Of a DNA stretch of 43,718 nucleotides, positions 26,608-34,874 are shown in pieces. The stretch covers positions 1 to 43,718 of the forward strand of contig JAJYWB010000053.1 in NCBI GenBank assembly GCA_021791715.1. Direction: 5' to 3'. The DNA is from Planctomycetota bacterium (GTDB taxonomy: Bacteria > Planctomycetota > Planctomycetia > Isosphaerales > Isosphaeraceae). The notes under the pieces were generated by a model. It saw nothing but the letters and a program-made list of their open reading frames with translations, was not told the DNA's origin and ran no database searches. The translations under genes and the position numbers were made by a program. Numbering within the stretch: position 1 is the stretch's first letter; every line of letters begins with the position of its first letter.

Positions 26608-26813
26608 CCGAGCCGCCGCCCGACGCCTTGATGTCGCTCCGCGTCGCCGCCGACGCCGCGGGGATCGGCATACGCGAGATCGAACGCCTAACAGCGTCGG
26701 GCCGGATCGGCCGAACTCGGATCAACGGACTGACTTTTGTTAACCTACGGGAAGTGATGAATTATGTCGATTCATTACTTATAAATGAACAAAAAACCGA
26801 CGGCCGGGGATAA
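26604..26813 (+). CDS. Excisionase-like small HTH protein 3
   Basis: 69 residues starting in the ATGA overlap with gene 2. It reads MSLRVAADAAGIGIREIERL, then TASGRIGRTRINGLTFVNLR and EVMNYVDSLL: a third, more diverged helix-turn-helix with a wing. It ends just before the hairpin at 26801-26823, which is the 3' boundary of this translationally coupled trio. Confidence 0.7.
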   Translation: MTEPPPDALMSLRVAADAAGIGIREIERLTASGRIGRTRINGLTFVNLREVMNYVDSLLINEQKTDGRG

Positions 26814-26823
26814 CATCCGGCCG
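26801..26823. other. Intergenic hairpin with ATAACAT loop
   Basis: CGGCCGG (26801-26807) and CCGGCCG (26817-26823) pair perfectly around GGATAACAT. The loop resembles that at 22659-22689. The stop codon of the third HTH gene lies inside it. Confidence 0.65.
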
Positions 26824-26857
26824 CCGGCATGGTTTGACATCGCTGAGGACGATATAC

Positions 26858-28174
26858 ATGTTAGCGCAGGATGCACCGGGAGTCAATGGATTCGCCCCAA
26901 AAAACAAACGATCCTCGATTCACCCCAAGACCGCGTTCGCCTTGAAGATGCTGCTGGAGGGACGCGCGCTCAACGGCGAACTCGACGCCGTTCCCTCGAG
27001 CGACAAGCCGTTCATCGCACACTTGAACACGCTTAAGACCGATGATCGTAAGACTGTTTTCGATGCGTTCAAGTACCTTTGCGCCGATCCCGACGCCGTG
27101 GCGAAAGCCGTCTTCGCAGCCGACGGGACAGAACTCGATCAACCAGCCCCGCGAACAGCCACCCTGGCGGACGCCGCTATCTTGCTTAAGTCCGACCGAT
27201 GGCTTTGGAACGGCTGGCTTCTGCATGGCGCATTGAACGCGATCGCCGCGCAGCCTGGAACCGGCAAGACGCGATTCCTCATGGATTTGACTCGCCGCGT
27301 ATGGCATGGCGAACCGTGGCCCGACGGTCAACCGATCACAATCCCGCCGAAAACGCCGACGCTCTGGATCGCCGGGGATCAGCATTTTCAAGAGCTATTA
27401 GTTCTTGCGCGTGATTTTGACGTTCCGCCTGAATCGATTCACTTTAACACTTCGACTGACGATCCGTTATTAGGCTTGAGCCTTGATGACGCGACGACGC
27501 GACATGAACTTGCCGAAAGAATCCGGTCGATTCGACCCGCGTTCGTAGCGATCGATACGATCGGCATGTCGACCGTCAAAAACCTGACTCGACCCGAGGA
27601 AGCGAACGCATTCTATTCACCCATTCTTCAAATCGGAAATCAAACACAAACTTGTATCATTGCCGTTACACACTTATCAAAAGATCAAGATCCTCTTGGG
27701 AGAAGGATTGTCGAAAAATGCCGCGTCGTCATCAAGATGACGCAACCCGACCCCGAGGGACTGCCTAATAGGCGCCGGCTTTGGGTAGACAAGTCCGCCG
27801 CGATCAAGCCTCCGCCGCGTGGCGTAACGATGGGCGATTCCGGCAACGAATATGATCTTTCGCCACCGTCCGAGCCCGTCAAGGATTGGTCGGCTGGAAG
27901 ATCATCAGGGACTGGCAAGCGTGGCCCCGAGCCGGCGAAGCTTGAGAAGGCCAAGACATGGCTTCGCGATCGACTTCAAGCCGGCCCTGAGTGGATGCGC
28001 GACACGTTCAAAGCCGCCGAATCGATGATCGACGCTGGGGAGTTCTCAAAATCGCTTGTTTATGACGCCGCTAAAGCGCTCAACGTCGAACAATTCCAAG
28101 ACGAGCAGGGGAAAAAATACTGGCGTTTGCCTGTTCCTGAGGCCGACGACGAGCCTAATAAGGACGATTTTTGA
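26858..28174 (+). CDS. RepA-like hexameric replicative ATPase (AAA_25/RecA-fold)
   Basis: 438 residues from ATG 26858, with TGAGGA about 9 bases upstream. After a 100-residue N-terminal region comes a RecA-type core: Walker A AAQPGTGKTR (130-139), Walker B PAFVAIDTIG, and a sensor reading CIIAVTHLSKD. This is the order seen in the RSF1010 RepA and AAA_25 helicases of plasmids and satellites. The tail (SPPSEPVKDWSAGRSSGTGK, WLRDRLQAGPEWMRDTFKAA) is a winged-helix-like domain often found in such elements, ending near YWRLPVPEADD. It should work with the primase that follows. It sits after the HTH trio on the same strand. Confidence 0.85.
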   Translation: MLAQDAPGVNGFAPKNKRSSIHPKTAFALKMLLEGRALNGELDAVPSSDKPFIAHLNTLKTDDRKTVFDAFKYLCADPDAVAKAVFAADGTELDQPAPRTATLADAAILLKSDRWLWNGWLLHGALNAIAAQPGTGKTRFLMDLTRRVWHGEPWPDGQPITIPPKTPTLWIAGDQHFQELLVLARDFDVPPESIHFNTSTDDPLLGLSLDDATTRHELAERIRSIRPAFVAIDTIGMSTVKNLTRPEEANAFYSPILQIGNQTQTCIIAVTHLSKDQDPLGRRIVEKCRVVIKMTQPDPEGLPNRRRLWVDKSAAIKPPPRGVTMGDSGNEYDLSPPSEPVKDWSAGRSSGTGKRGPEPAKLEKAKTWLRDRLQAGPEWMRDTFKAAESMIDAGEFSKSLVYDAAKALNVEQFQDEQGKKYWRLPVPEADDEPNKDDF

Positions 28175-28183
28175 TCGACGCAC

Positions 28184-28336
28184 AACATCAACGTATGCGG
28201 TGTCAGAGTTTCAGAGTTTCTCGACCCCCTAGGTAAAAAAAAACTCTGAAACTCTGACAAACGCGATTTGACGACGAATGACGCGAGATGAGGCGAGTTG
28301 ACGCCCTGACCGATCGACCCGGTTCCGCTCGCCTTG
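28184..28336 (+). promoter_or_regulatory. Paired leader, copy 2: 19-bp palindrome and iterons
   Basis: Homologous to 21402-21555. Here the central arms are TGTCAGAGTTTCAGAGTTT (28201-28219) and a perfect 19-base complement (28241-28259), built from tandem AACTCTGA octamers, around a loop holding CCTAGG (28228-28233). Then follow AAACGCGATTTGA, decamers AATGACGCGA/GATGAGGCGA/GTTGACGCCC (28277-28306) and GACCGATCGACCCG. It precedes the primase gene by 42 bp. It may be the replication origin of the element or an operator. Confidence 0.7.
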
Positions 28337-28377
28337 ATCAACCCCGATCCCGCTTACTTTGGCCTAGGAGAACCGCG

Positions 28378-29604
28378 ATGAGCAACCCCGATCGAATCGC
28401 TTGGGCCGACGTCGAACCCCGCGTCGACATCGCCGCCGTCGCGACGAACTTACTTGGCCCGGCCGAGGGACGCCGCAGCGCCGAACTCTTGTGGCGATGC
28501 CCCTGGCACGACGATCGCAAGCCGTCGTTCTCGGTCAACCCGACGAAACGCCGAGCTTTTTGCAACCCATGTGGACTTTCGCTCGACGCCCCCGCCCTGG
28601 TGATGCGTGTTCTTGGGATCGATTTTCCATCCGCCGTTTGTTTCCTCGCCGAGCTGGCCGGCGTGACGCCGCCGCCGAGAAAGCCCCCGCCAAGCCCCCC
28701 GCGGGATCACGCCGACTTCGCCCGCGACGCCTATCACCGCCTTTGGACGCCCGCGGGGAGGGACGCCCGCGATTATCTTCATCGCCGCGGACTCGCTGAC
28801 GAGACGATCCGAACCGCCCGACTCGGATTCGCCGTTCATCCGTGGAAATGGGAAGGTAAGCGCCTGAAGCTATCGGTTCCGGCCGTGACGATCCCGTGGT
28901 TTGACCGCGGCGCCGTTCCGCGAATCAAGATTCGCCGAATCGATTCGGATGTCGACAAATGCCGCTCGCTTGGGCCGAGCAAGCCCCCGCTGCTTTTTCC
29001 TGACGTCCGCATCGTTGCGGGAGCAACCGTCGCCATCGTCGAAGGGGAGCTTGACGCTCTTTTGCTTGGCCAAGCCCTCGAAGGAATCGCGACCGTCGCG
29101 ACGCTTGGCGCCGCGCAGGCCGAACCGAACGCCGCGATCCTGGAACGCCTTATCGCCGCCAAGGCGATCCTCGCCGCCCAAGACGCCGACGAGGCCGGGG
29201 ACAAGGCCGCGGCGATGTGGACCGCGTTACGCCGATCGATCGTTCGCGTTCGCCCGCCCGTAGGCAAAGACTGGGGGGATGTTCACACTTGGGAAGTCGA
29301 CATACGCCGCTGGTGGATCGACCGACTTGAAGGCGATGCGAACCCCCCGCTTTTCGCCTGGGCCGAGCTTTCGTCTTGGCGATGGGGACCGTCTCGCGAC
29401 GACCGGCTTGGGGGGATCGATTTCAAGCCGCCCAAGAGCATTCACGCCGAGCCCGACCGCCCCGACGACCAAACGCCCGCCCCGCTCGCCGCGAGCGAAC
29501 CAAGCCCCGTTCACGCCCCATCCGCGATCGTTACGCCCGCGTCGGGACCGGATCATCTGTTTGCGATCGAGACGTGCAAGCCGACGAACTATTGTGGCCG
29601 ATAA
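28378..29604 (+). CDS. CHC2 zinc-finger / TOPRIM primase
   Basis: 408 residues from ATG 28378, with TAGGAGA 7 bases upstream. The N-terminal DnaG-type zinc finger is complete: Cys41 and His44 (CPWHDDRKPSFSV), Cys62 and Cys65 (FCNPCG). A linker rich in Pro leads to a small helical domain (DARDYLHRRGLADETIRTAR), then a TOPRIM domain with the acidic VAIVEGELDALL (about 218-229) and AAQDADEAGDKAA (about 267-279). Domain order matches phage and plasmid primases without a helicase domain. The helicase role is probably supplied by the preceding ATPase gene. The C-terminal 70 residues are Pro/Ala-rich and may be disordered. Confidence 0.88.
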   Translation: MSNPDRIAWADVEPRVDIAAVATNLLGPAEGRRSAELLWRCPWHDDRKPSFSVNPTKRRAFCNPCGLSLDAPALVMRVLGIDFPSAVCFLAELAGVTPPPRKPPPSPPRDHADFARDAYHRLWTPAGRDARDYLHRRGLADETIRTARLGFAVHPWKWEGKRLKLSVPAVTIPWFDRGAVPRIKIRRIDSDVDKCRSLGPSKPPLLFPDVRIVAGATVAIVEGELDALLLGQALEGIATVATLGAAQAEPNAAILERLIAAKAILAAQDADEAGDKAAAMWTALRRSIVRVRPPVGKDWGDVHTWEVDIRRWWIDRLEGDANPPLFAWAELSSWRWGPSRDDRLGGIDFKPPKSIHAEPDRPDDQTPAPLAASEPSPVHAPSAIVTPASGPDHLFAIETCKPTNYCGR

Positions 29605-29622
29605 CAACCGAGGACATGAATC

Positions 29623-29826
29623 ATGACCGAGACGATCATTTATTGCGACCGTTGTAAAGCCCGGATCGACGCCGATCGGACGAAGCTTGCGAACGAATGC
29701 GGACCGTTCGTCGACGCCCGCCGATCGTTCGACTTATGCCGCCCTTGCTTCGAGTCGCTCCAATCTTGGATCGACACGCGACCCGGCGTTCACGCGAGCG
29801 AATGCCGATGTCAGTTATGCCATTAA
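29623..29826 (+). CDS. Small zinc-ribbon-like protein
   Basis: 67 residues, with GAGGA 9 bases before the ATG. It has four cysteine pairs or near pairs: YCDRC, a lone Cys, DLCRPC and ECRCQLC, enough for two zinc sites. No family is recognised. It follows the primase by 18 bp, and its stop codon is shared with the region where the nuclease-like frame opens. Confidence 0.7.
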   Translation: MTETIIYCDRCKARIDADRTKLANECGPFVDARRSFDLCRPCFESLQSWIDTRPGVHASECRCQLCH

Positions 29827-29855
29827 CCCGCCCCTCGAACCGATGGAACGCTTAC

Positions 29856-30227
29856 ATGAAGACGCACCGACGCACCTGGCAGAGACGCGAACAAAAGGCC
29901 GCCGAGCTTTTCGGCGCACGCCGGCAACCCGGATCGGGATCGTCGGGCCGAGACGATCAAACCGCGAGCGATTCGACACACCCTCGCTTATTCATCGAAT
30001 CCAAACTTCGCGTGAAACACGCCGCCCGCGAGCTTCTCGACTCAACCGCGAAGAAAGCAAGGAAAGAAGGAAAGATCCCGCTTGTCGTCTTGGCGTCGAA
30101 GTGCAAGCATGAGCTTGTCATATGCTTGTATGCCCGCGACCTTAACGCGATCGCGACCGAGGCGCTCGCCGCGACGATCGAACGTGAATCGCTCAAGGCT
30201 TCGATCGTCGACCGCGATTCCGGTTGA
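29856..30227 (+). CDS. Putative PD-(D/E)XK nuclease, Hjc/resolvase-like
   Basis: 123 residues from ATG 29856 (GGAA upstream; an ATG at 29817 is also possible). The order AELFGARRQPGSGSSGRDD, LFIESKLRVKHAARELLDST and KEGKIPLVVLASK resembles archaeal and phage Holliday-junction resolvases of the PD-(D/E)XK fold. These have a GSG turn, an Asp, then (I/V)ExK, followed by a helix and a K-x-P-hydrophobic strand. The catalytic motif would be Asp in RDD with Glu and Lys of IESK. It could resolve replication or recombination intermediates of the element. The fold is inferred from motif spacing only. Confidence 0.55.
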   Translation: MKTHRRTWQRREQKAAELFGARRQPGSGSSGRDDQTASDSTHPRLFIESKLRVKHAARELLDSTAKKARKEGKIPLVVLASKCKHELVICLYARDLNAIATEALAATIERESLKASIVDRDSG

Positions 30228-30338
30228 TTGAAGATGACCCGACTTGACCCGTTCGCCGCGATCGTCGAAAAGAGTGCGGGGACGTCGACCGTGAATCGAC
30301 GCCCCCCGCGGTTCCCGCTCTAACCGGGAGATTCGATT

Positions 30339-31472
30339 ATGGCATATCTTCGCAAGCGCGGCGACGCTTGGTATTACACGATAACCGACGCCGACGGCCG
30401 CAAGATACAACGGCGTGGATGCTCGACGAAAGAGGCGACCGCGGCGATGGCCGCCCAAGCCGAGGATAAGGCCGCGAAGATCAGGGAGGGATTGATTGAC
30501 CCCCGCGACGTCGCCGTCAAATCGAATGCGGCGAAGCCGATCACCGAGCATGTCGCCGATTATCTCGCCGATCTTAAAGCCAAAAACCGCGACGACGCTT
30601 ATATCGTTCTGATCACCGGACACCTCCGCCGAATTGTCGAGATGACCAAAGCCAAACGGATCGACGACCTCGACCCGCTCAAAGTTCAAGAGGCGATGAA
30701 GTCGCTCAAAGATTCGGGCTTGTCCGCCCAAACGTGTAAACACGCGCTTCGAGCCGTCAAGCAATTCTCAAAATGGCTTTGGAGCAATGGACGATCGAAC
30801 GCCGACTCGCTTGTTCATCTCAAGCCGTTCAACGTCGATGAGGATCGACGCCGCGTCCGCCGAGCCCTATCGGCGCATGAGCTTCATCGGCTTCTCGAAG
30901 CCGCCGAGAACGGCCCGGACGTCTTGGGGATATCGGGCCGCGATCGAGCGATTGTTTATCGCGTCGCGATGGCGACCGGCCTACGAGCCGCCGAGCTTCG
31001 ATCGTTAACCCCCGCGTCGTTCGTCGACCTTGACGGCCCGCATCCGAGAATCGTCGTCGCCGCGGGATATTCGAAGCGTCGCCGAAATGACGAGCTTCCG
31101 ATCCGCCCCGAACTCGCCGCCGAGCTTCGCCCCTGGCTCGAAGGAAAGCCGCCCGGCAAGCCCGCGTACAAGCTTCCCGAGAAGACCGCCAAGATGCTCC
31201 GCGTCGATTTGAAGGCCGCGGGGATCGATTACCTTGACGCATCGGGCCGAGTCGCCGACTTCCATTGTTTGCGCCATTCGTTCGTGACGTTCCTGGCGAT
31301 GAGCGACGCCCCCGTTCGCGTGATTCAATCGCTCGCCCGGCATTCCGACCCCCGGTTGACGATGAACGCTTACTCGCACGTGGCGATTCACGACGAACGC
31401 GCCGCGATCGAAGCGCTTCCCGACCTATCGCAAGCGGGACGCGCCGAGAAGAGGGACCGCAAGGCCGAGTAG
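30339..31472 (+). CDS. int: Phage-type site-specific integrase (tyrosine recombinase)
   Basis: 377 residues, with GGGAG about 8 bases before the ATG. An N-terminal arm-binding-like strand region (AYLRKRGDAWYYTITDADGR) is followed by a core-binding SAM-like domain (about 65-160) and the catalytic domain. The catalytic set is complete: Arg216 (TGLRAAEL), Lys246 (GYSKRRR), His309 and Arg312 (HCLRHSF), His335 (ARHSD) and Tyr345 (NAYSHV). It is read toward the tRNA-Arg gene, 588 bp from it, with the candidate arm sites (31598, 31892) lying between. This is the recombinase most likely to have inserted the element. Confidence 0.93.
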   Translation: MAYLRKRGDAWYYTITDADGRKIQRRGCSTKEATAAMAAQAEDKAAKIREGLIDPRDVAVKSNAAKPITEHVADYLADLKAKNRDDAYIVLITGHLRRIVEMTKAKRIDDLDPLKVQEAMKSLKDSGLSAQTCKHALRAVKQFSKWLWSNGRSNADSLVHLKPFNVDEDRRRVRRALSAHELHRLLEAAENGPDVLGISGRDRAIVYRVAMATGLRAAELRSLTPASFVDLDGPHPRIVVAAGYSKRRRNDELPIRPELAAELRPWLEGKPPGKPAYKLPEKTAKMLRVDLKAAGIDYLDASGRVADFHCLRHSFVTFLAMSDAPVRVIQSLARHSDPRLTMNAYSHVAIHDERAAIEALPDLSQAGRAEKRDRKAE

Positions 31473-32060
31473 AAATCCGAATGGCGCCTAGATCCCGACT
31501 CTCCGCCCGACAGGGGTTATCGATTCCGAGGCCGATTGAGAATCGGCCGCCGCGATCGTCGAATACGCGCATTTGACCGACGCATAAAAAAACTCCGTGG
31601 CGACTATTTGGCGACCGGCGCTTCTTCCGTGGCTGGATGTTTCGGCCGCCCTTTTCGCCCGATATTGAGCCCTATCGATCGCCCCAAGCCGCCCAAGCCG
31701 ATCAATCCGCCGATTTCACCCCCTCGACCCGATTCGCCGCGTCGGATCGAGACCGCCCGTCTTGAGGCCGAAACCCCCTCGATCGCTTTGGACGGCAGAA
31801 TTTTGGCGACCGGAGCCGGCCGCGACGCTTTAGACGGCCCGATTGGACCGCATGAAATACGCCGTTTTGGGCATCAATTAAAAAAACTCCGTGGCGACTA
31901 TTTGGCGACCGGAGAACGGCCGACGTGTCTTTTCGTGTCGTTTTTTGTCGAGTGCATGCATTGTTTCGGCGCGTGGAATCGGCCCGTTCGGCTCGCCGTA
32001 AGTCTCGATTCTAGCTGGTTTTGGGAGCTTTTGTCGCGACGTGTCAGGGGAAGTGATGAA
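31473..32060. other. Right end of the element, non-coding, with arm-type sites
   Basis: No supportable gene. It holds the paired half-sites TGGCGAC-TATT-TGGCGAC at 31598-31615 and 31892-31909, each preceded by AAAAAACTCCG, and a single TGGCGAC at 31804-31810. From 31897 it is the direct repeat of 20961-21124. An open frame across 31536-32087 reads RGDYLATG twice but only because the two site copies are in the same phase. Confidence 0.65.
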
Positions 32061-32134
32061 TACACCCGACAGGACTTGAACCTGTAACCCTCAGTTCCGA
32101 AGACTGATGCTCTATCCAATTGAGCTACGGGTGC
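32061..32134 (-). tRNA. tRNA-Arg, anticodon TCG
   Basis: 74 bases folding into a full cloverleaf: acceptor GCACCCG/CGGGTGT (with G-U at the end), D-arm GCTC/GAGC, anticodon stem TCAGT/ACTGA around loop CTTCGGA, and T-arm ACAGG/CCTGT with loop TTCAAGT. The anticodon TCG reads CGA. The 3' CCA is not encoded. Its 3' 45 bases are the integration target of the element. Confidence 0.95.
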
Positions 32135-32803
32135 GTATAAGATCGAACTTAAGACGGCTACATGTGTTAATCACTTTAAGCACATGCGATCCGTCCGATT
32201 CGATCGCGAATCGAAGTATACCAGACATTTCCGCCGCGGCAAGTCGACGATCGCCGTCATCAATCCCATACCGTCGATTAGCTCCCTGAACCGCACCAAA
32301 ACAAGACCGGCTCGATCGTCATTAGCTCCAGTAATTCCAACCCATTACGACGACACGCGAGAAGCCGTTCGGGTTCGGATCGCTAAAAACCGACGAACCG
32401 ATGAACCTTCTCTCTTTCTGTTCGTTTCGAGAACGAATCGCGCGTCGCCGCCTTGTTCCAATCCTGAACCAATGCGTCCTCGGCCGGCCCCCGATCCGTC
32501 GTTTTTTTCTCAGACGATCGAGCGGGATCGATCGGATCGCGCCTCCCAAAACGCATTATTGATCACAGAATCGCCAGGTCTTGGCGCCGAGCCGAATGTC
32601 CCGAGCTTTTGAACACAAACCCGAAGCGAATCGGAATCTCAGATCTCCAAGAAAACCGCGATCGTCGCCCCGACGAATCGATCCGGCTGAACGACCCCGT
32701 TCCGAAACGGAAGCATATCGTGTATCCTATCTCCCGGTTGCGATCCGTCGATCACGCTCGGGCGAACCAAAAGCGAACGCGCCGCCGTGATGTCGACACC
32801 AAA
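32135..32803. other. Intergenic region between tRNA-Arg and rimO
   Basis: About 670 bp with no supportable gene. It must hold the tRNA promoter (minus strand) and that of rimO (plus). The plus-strand frame of rimO is open back to 32609, but the extra residues have no family similarity and no ribosome site. Confidence 0.5.
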
Positions 32804-34252
32804 ATGAATTCAACAGTTGAATCAATGAGCAAACAGCAAGAAATCAAAGGCAAGTTTTCGTTCGTCAGCCTCGGTTGTCCCAAGAATCTCGTCGATTCCG
32901 AGCGGATGCTGGGATTGCTCGCGGTCGACGGCTACGCGCTCGTCGCCGATTCCGCGCAGGCCGATCTCGTTATTATTAATACGTGTGGATTCATCGATTC
33001 GGCGCGCCAAGAATCGATGGGGGTGGTTCGCGAGATGATCGACCGAAAGCGGTCGGGGGATCTCAAGGGGATCGTCGTCGCGGGGTGTTTGGCGGAACGC
33101 GAGCGCGAGAAGTTGCTCGAAGAGGTTCCCGAGGTCGATCAGATCGTCGGCGTGTTCGGTCGCGAGGAGATCGTCGCGATCGCCGATCGGATCATGGGGA
33201 ACCTTCATGAACAAAGAACGCTCTTTCGACCCGCTCCGGTTCGAGCGCAGGACGATCGCGCCCGATTGAGGATCACTCCCAGGCATCTCGCGTTTCTCAA
33301 GGTTTCCGAGGGATGCGATCGCCTTTGCACGTTCTGCGCGATACCAGGGATGCGCGGCAAGCACGTCACCAAGCCGATCGAGAAGGTTTTGGAGGAGGCC
33401 GAGGAACTCGCCGCCGACGGCGTTCGCGAACTCAATCTCGTCGCACAAGACATGACGTATTACGGAATGGATTTGTACGGCGAACCGAGGCTCGCCGAAC
33501 TCCTCCGCGCTCTCGACGATCTCGAAGGGATCGACTGGATCCGCGTGCTCTATAATTACCCCAGGCATTTCACCGACGAGCTTTACGAAACGCTCGCCTC
33601 CTCGCGAAAAATCCTTCCCTATCTGGATATGCCGATTCAGCATATCAACGATCGCGTGCTGCGGGCGATGAATCGGCGTCACGATCGCGCCGAGACCGAG
33701 GCGATCGTCGACCGGCTGCGGAACACCGTCCCCGGGCTCGTGCTGCGGACGACGTTCATCGTCGGCTTTCCGGGAGAAACCGAGGCCGAGTTCGAGGAGC
33801 TCGTCGATTTCGTTCGCGAGAAGAAGTTCGAACGTGTGGGCGCTTTCACGTATTCTTATGAACATGATACTCCTTCGGCCAAAATTCCCGGTCATTTGAG
33901 CGACGAGGTGAAGAACGAGCGGCGCGATCGGTTGATGACGGCGCAGCGGCCGATCGCTTTCGCGTTCAACGAATCGTTGATCGGTCGTCGGCTCGACGTG
34001 TTGATCGACGGCAAAGCGAAGGACGGGAGCGACGGCTGGGAGGGTCGAACGTACGCCGACGCTCCCGACGTCGACGGGATCGTCCGCGTGACGGGTCGCG
34101 GGTTCGGCGTCGGCGATATCGTGCCGTGTTTGATCGACGATACCGACGGCTACGATTTGATCGCTCGGGCCGAGGGTTCGCCTCGTCGGCGACGGTCGCG
34201 TCCCAAGCCTCGCAAGCGTCCCGCGGCGTCGACGTTGACGATTCTCGACTAA
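32804..34252 (+). CDS. rimO: Ribosomal protein S12 methylthiotransferase RimO
   Basis: 482 residues from ATG 32804; an ATG at 32825 is equally possible, and neither has a good ribosome site. RimO methylthiolates an aspartate of ribosomal protein S12 using two iron-sulfur clusters. The N-terminal UPF0004 domain has its three Cys (SLGCPKNLVDSE, NTCGFID, AGCLAE). The radical SAM motif CDRLCTFCAIP is intact, followed by YLDMPIQHINDRVLRAMNR and TTFIVGFPGETEAEFEEL. A TRAM domain ends the conserved part. A basic tail (SPRRRRSRPKPRKRP) is extra. The SLGCPKN start distinguishes it from MiaB. Confidence 0.94.
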   Translation: MNSTVESMSKQQEIKGKFSFVSLGCPKNLVDSERMLGLLAVDGYALVADSAQADLVIINTCGFIDSARQESMGVVREMIDRKRSGDLKGIVVAGCLAEREREKLLEEVPEVDQIVGVFGREEIVAIADRIMGNLHEQRTLFRPAPVRAQDDRARLRITPRHLAFLKVSEGCDRLCTFCAIPGMRGKHVTKPIEKVLEEAEELAADGVRELNLVAQDMTYYGMDLYGEPRLAELLRALDDLEGIDWIRVLYNYPRHFTDELYETLASSRKILPYLDMPIQHINDRVLRAMNRRHDRAETEAIVDRLRNTVPGLVLRTTFIVGFPGETEAEFEELVDFVREKKFERVGAFTYSYEHDTPSAKIPGHLSDEVKNERRDRLMTAQRPIAFAFNESLIGRRLDVLIDGKAKDGSDGWEGRTYADAPDVDGIVRVTGRGFGVGDIVPCLIDDTDGYDLIARAEGSPRRRRSRPKPRKRPAASTLTILD

Positions 34253-34295
34253 ACGAACAAGGCGGCGATCCCCCTCCCCCGCACGGAGCTCCCTC

Positions 34296-34874
34296 GTGGC
34301 GTCGAGCGAAACCGACGAGCGATTCTGGAACATCCCCAACGCGCTTTCGATCTCAAGGCTCGCTCTCGCGGCGGTCGCTTGGGGGCTGATCGCGCGGTCG
34401 AGCTTCGCCGCGGCTCTCGTCGTCTTCTCGATCGCGGCGATCACCGACGCGCTCGACGGCTTCGTCGCTCGCTTGCTCAAACAAGAAAGCGACATCGGCC
34501 GCCAGCTCGACCCGCTTGTAGATAAAATCTTAATTATTGGAACTCTTGTCTATTTATTGACGATACCCGGGACGGGGGTCATGCCGTGGATGGTCGCGGC
34601 GATCACGACCCGCGAACTCGCGATCCAGTGGGTGCGAAGTTTGCTCGAGGGGCGGGGGATCGCGTTCGGCGCGAAGGCCTCGGGGAAGCTCAAAACGGTC
34701 TTTCAGTGTCTCGCGGTCGTCGCTGTTTTGCTCGTTTCGGCGGTCGGAGTCGATCGATATCCGCAAGCTCGGATCGCGCGCGACGCGCTTTTGTGGATCG
34801 CGGTGCTACAAACCTTATACAGCGGAATCGTGTACGCGATAATCGCCGCCCCAAGGCTTAAGGAAACGCGTTGA
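34296..34874 (+). CDS. pgsA: CDP-diacylglycerol-glycerol-3-phosphate 3-phosphatidyltransferase
   Basis: 192 residues from GTG 34296, with GGAG 8 bases upstream. It makes phosphatidylglycerol phosphate in the membrane. The CDP-alcohol phosphotransferase signature is exact: DALDGFVARLLKQESDIGR then QLDPLVDK (D-G-x2-A-R-x8-G-x3-D-x3-D). Four to six membrane helices are seen, and PNALSISRLALA at the N-terminus is typical of PgsA. Its stop TGA shares a base with the ATG of uppP, so the two are coupled. Related CDP-alcohol transferases cannot be fully excluded. Confidence 0.88.
   Translation: MASSETDERFWNIPNALSISRLALAAVAWGLIARSSFAAALVVFSIAAITDALDGFVARLLKQESDIGRQLDPLVDKILIIGTLVYLLTIPGTGVMPWMVAAITTRELAIQWVRSLLEGRGIAFGAKASGKLKTVFQCLAVVAVLLVSAVGVDRYPQARIARDALLWIAVLQTLYSGIVYAIIAAPRLKETR

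Larger units (their letters stand above)
21125..32060. mobile_element. Integrative element in tRNA-Arg, 10,936 bp
   Basis: The 3' 45 bp of the tRNA-Arg gene (32061-32105) are duplicated at 21125-21169, and the intact tRNA lies at the right end beside the integrase at 30339-31472. Flanking homology runs without gaps over 20961-21169 versus 31897-32105, including 77 perfectly matching bases (21093-21169, 32029-32105). The cargo is a replication module (RepA-like ATPase, primase), three small HTH genes of excisionase type, a second tyrosine recombinase and unknown small genes. No structural phage, terminase, relaxase or type IV secretion gene was seen. This fits an integrative plasmid or a satellite-type island. 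The boundaries are exact to within the 45-bp repeat. Confidence 0.9.

Noticed and set aside
31536..32087. Open frame of 183 codons at the right end of the element
   Set aside because: It crosses the arm sites, the direct repeat and part of the tRNA; residues reflect repeated DNA sites rather than a protein family.
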